64,000 nucleotides of DNA from Metabacillus flavus (GTDB lineage Bacteria; Bacillota; Bacilli; Bacillales; Bacillaceae). Below are positions 61,854 to 64,000 of this stretch, piece by piece (position 1 is the stretch's first letter; every line of letters begins with the position of its first letter). A program made the position numbers and the translations under genes. Location of the stretch: contig NZ_JAGVRK010000001.1 of the NCBI RefSeq assembly GCF_018283675.1, forward strand, positions 1,240,001 through 1,304,000, read 5' to 3'. The notes below the pieces were generated by a model. The model searched no databases. It was given only the letters and a program-made list of their open reading frames with translations, and was not told the DNA's origin.

Positions 61854-62780
61854 ATGAATAAAGTAGGGAAACAGCATTTAGTATATGCCATGGGACCGAA
61901 CCGGGAGCCTGTTCTTAGGGTTAAGTCAGGAGAAAGAGTGGTGTTTGAGACGTGTGACTGTTTTGAGGACCAAATCACTTCTGTGGATACTGCGTTTGAT
62001 TCATTGAATTGGGAGCGGATTAATCCGGCTACCGGACCGGTGTTTGTAGAAGGAGCGGAGCCGGGAGATATTCTATCAGTCACGATTGAGAAAATAACGA
62101 TTGCAGACCATGGAGTAATGGTCACGGGACCTGATTTAGGTGTGCTGGGAGGGGAGCTTAATACCAATTCAATCCGAATTCTCCCTATCAGGAATGATTA
62201 TGCTTATTTGAATGATTCTCTCAAGGTCCCAGTCAATAAAATGATCGGAGTTATTGGAACGGCTCCTGCCAGTGAAGAAATTTCCTGCGGAACACCTGAT
62301 CTTCATGGCGGAAATATGGATTGCAAGGAGATTAAAGAAGGAGCCACGCTTTTGCTTCCGGTAAATGTGGAAGGAGGCTTGCTTGCACTCGGTGATCTTC
62401 ATGCAGCGATGGCAGATGGTGAAGTGGCGGTGTGCGGCGTGGAAACAGCGGGAGAAGTAACTGTTACAATCCATGTTATAAAAGGCAAAAGACTGCCGTT
62501 GCCAATGCTGATAAATGATTCGGCCATCATGACCATTGCATCCAAAAAGGAATTGGACGAAGCAGCCAATCAGGCAGTGAAAAATATGGCGGAGTTTTTA
62601 GTAAGCGAACTGAATTTCGAAAAGGATGAAGCCATTTTCCTATTATCATTAGCAGGAGATTTAAAGATTTGCCAGGTTGTTGATCCGAATAAAACCGCGA
62701 GAATGGAACTGCCATTGAGGTATGTTGAAGATAAGTATGACTTACAGATTCTTATAAAGGGGCAGAAAATTTTAAGTTAA
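61854..62780 (+). CDS. Acetamidase/formamidase family protein
   Basis: 308 residues. Visible family features: GPVFVEGAEPGDILSVTI, CGTPDLHGGNMDCKEI and GDLHAAMADGEVAVCGVE. Hydrolyses short amides to ammonia and an acid in characterised members; the exact substrate is not evident. ATG at 61854, eight bases after AAGGGG; the GTG at 61845 lies closer to that site. Confidence 0.87.
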   Translation: MNKVGKQHLVYAMGPNREPVLRVKSGERVVFETCDCFEDQITSVDTAFDSLNWERINPATGPVFVEGAEPGDILSVTIEKITIADHGVMVTGPDLGVLGGELNTNSIRILPIRNDYAYLNDSLKVPVNKMIGVIGTAPASEEISCGTPDLHGGNMDCKEIKEGATLLLPVNVEGGLLALGDLHAAMADGEVAVCGVETAGEVTVTIHVIKGKRLPLPMLINDSAIMTIASKKELDEAANQAVKNMAEFLVSELNFEKDEAIFLLSLAGDLKICQVVDPNKTARMELPLRYVEDKYDLQILIKGQKILS

Positions 62781-62803
62781 AGCCAAGATAGGAGAAATGT
62801 CAA

Positions 62804-63685
62804 ATGAGGGAAATTCTCGTACTCGGAGGTACTAAATATTTCGGCCGGAAATTGGTTCAGCGGTTAATAGAAAACGCTGATCGGGTGACCCTTGCAACGA
62901 GGGGTTCACACGATGACGGATTTGGAAAGCAAGTGGAGCGATTGAAGATCGACAGGGAAGATAAATATTCCATGATGACCGCGTTCGAGGGCAAAAGCTG
63001 GGATCTTGTTTATGATCAATCGTGTTTAGCTTCACAAGAAGCATGGGATGCAGCGGTAACTCTTAAGGGAAAATGCAGCCGGTATATTTTCACTTCTACT
63101 CAAGCTGTTTATGAATATGGAACCAATCATAGGGAAGAGAGTTTTAACCCGATGTCCTTCACCTATCAGCTTAAGAAAAGGTCTGGTTATCAAGGATATG
63201 AAGGCTATCAGGAGGCAAAGCGGGCTGCTGAAGCTGTCCTGTTCCAACATGGGTCTTTTAAAACAGCCGCGGTTAGAATGCCAATCGTAGTATCAGAAGA
63301 TGATTATACTGAAAGGCTTAAATTTCATGTGGATAGAATTAAGCAGTCAAAGCCAATCGGAATGGCGCATCTGGAATTTCGCTACAGCTTCATCCACGCG
63401 GAGGAAGCTGCTGATTTTCTTTTTGAAGTGGGAAAGAGCGATTTCGCAGGTGGCATTAACCCCGGATGCAGTGAAGATATTAGTTTAGATGAACTTGTCC
63501 AGAAAATTGGCAGGATTGTTGAGAGGAAACCACTAATTGAAAGCAATCAAACGGATGATAATGGATCCCCTTACGCCCTTCCTGGCTCCTGGTCCATTGA
63601 TACGGTCAAGGCCCGGAGCCTGGGCTATAGGTTCTCAAGCCTTCATGAGGTTTTGGATCCATTAATCCGTTTCTTTCAAAAGTAA
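62804..63685 (+). CDS. NAD-dependent epimerase/dehydratase family protein
   Basis: 293 residues, extended SDR (CSP41-like group) with the nucleotide motif LGGTKYFGRKLVQRL and an active-site-like YQEAKRAAE (Tyr-x3-Lys). Substrate unknown. AGGAG stands before the ATG. It follows the amidase gene by 23 bases and may be co-transcribed. Confidence 0.83.
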   Translation: MREILVLGGTKYFGRKLVQRLIENADRVTLATRGSHDDGFGKQVERLKIDREDKYSMMTAFEGKSWDLVYDQSCLASQEAWDAAVTLKGKCSRYIFTSTQAVYEYGTNHREESFNPMSFTYQLKKRSGYQGYEGYQEAKRAAEAVLFQHGSFKTAAVRMPIVVSEDDYTERLKFHVDRIKQSKPIGMAHLEFRYSFIHAEEAADFLFEVGKSDFAGGINPGCSEDISLDELVQKIGRIVERKPLIESNQTDDNGSPYALPGSWSIDTVKARSLGYRFSSLHEVLDPLIRFFQK

Positions 63686-63705
63686 AGAATCCGGCGGAGG
63701 TTCAC

Positions 63706-64000
63706 TTATTTAACGATATAGACAGGACACGGTGATTTCTGACTGACGTAATGACTGACGCTTCCTAAAAACAATTCCTTCAGCTCTGTAAGGCCGCGGC
63801 TTCCCATTATAATGAGTTCAGCATCTTTCTGTATAGCGTATTCAACAATTGATAAAGATGGCGTCCCCAGAAGAACAGCGGTTTTAATGGTGTTCGGAAG
63901 CGAGCTCAGGTTACTTTTTGCCTCATCCAAATGTTTTCTGGCTTCCGCTAGCAAATCCTCTCGAATTTCCTTTACTGAGAGGAGATCCGAATAGGCTTCT
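63706..64000 (-). CDS. Universal stress protein UspA family (5' end outside window)
   Basis: At least 98 residues; the frame stays open to the window edge, so the N-terminus is missing. The ATP-binding signature is present: MGSRGLTELKELFLGSVS (G-x2-G-x9-G-S), followed by SPCPVYIVK at the end. Confidence 0.88.
   Translation of the reverse strand, partial: EAYSDLLSVKEIREDLLAEARKHLDEAKSNLSSLPNTIKTAVLLGTPSLSIVEYAIQKDAELIIMGSRGLTELKELFLGSVSHYVSQKSPCPVYIVK

Overview
The window is a chromosomal segment of an endospore-forming member of the Bacillaceae (Bacillus sensu lato). Three things support this. The gene order coiA - pepF - roxS - spxH - yjbI - yjbJ - yjbK - yjbL - yjbM - nadF - yjbO - prpE - yjbQ - fabI - cotO - cotZYXWV - yjcA - spoVIF - yjcD - yjcF - yjcG - yjcH - metI - metC is the yjb-yjc region as I remember it from B. 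subtilis. Spore-coat genes have recognisable sigma-K promoters. Ribosome binding sites are strong and G-rich, with frequent TTG and GTG starts. Family assignments are by eye from sequence motifs; no search was run.

Layout. 1-11.5 kb: partial cardiolipin synthase, CoiA, PepF, the RoxS/RsaE small RNA with a Rex/Fnr-type operator, the SpxH adaptor with a truncated haemoglobin, a lytic transglycosylase, a CYTH protein, then the YjbL/SasB/NAD kinase/pseudouridine synthase run. 11.5-19 kb: gene remnants, a DUF1272 protein absent from ordinary long-ORF lists, a methyltransferase, PrpE, MgtE, a CPA2-type antiporter with RCK domains, FabI behind a FapR-like operator, and a small XRE regulator/membrane protein operon with repeated operators. 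19-26.2 kb: PurU and the spore outer-coat cluster, with several tiny sporulation genes driven by sigma-K promoters of identical spacing. 26.2-37 kb: M28 aminopeptidase, YjcD helicase, CsaA, DUF421, YjcF/G/H, two dispersed repeats, and a SAM riboswitch controlling metI-metC. 37-41 kb: DinB, MFS, VOC and DsbA-like proteins.

41-44.3 kb is an AT-rich island beside an intact tRNA-Val(GAC). It holds two decayed tRNA copies and remnants of a PD-(D/E)XK-type protein, a DUF4379 zinc ribbon and a Vsr endonuclease, plus one intact 416-residue gene that I cannot assign. 44.3-50.5 kb is accessory: an aromatic-ring monooxygenase, a secreted lamin-tail/phospholipase-D protein, and a GNAT acetyltransferase fused to pentapeptide repeats.

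50.5-61.3 kb is a 4-hydroxyphenylacetate (homoprotocatechuate meta-cleavage) operon: a divergent LysR regulator, a CcpA cre site, a DapA-family aldolase, HpaE, HpaB, HpaD, a RibF paralogue that has kept the FAD synthetase half but lost the riboflavin-kinase signature, a DUF485/SSS symporter pair, split HpaG1/HpaG2, and HpaF. No flavin reductase (HpaC) and no hydratase (HpaH) is visible. The RibF paralogue is the most interesting item: it looks like a dedicated FAD supply for the FADH2-using hydroxylase. The window ends with DUF3243, an acetamidase/formamidase, a nucleotide-sugar-type SDR and a universal stress protein cut by the window edge.
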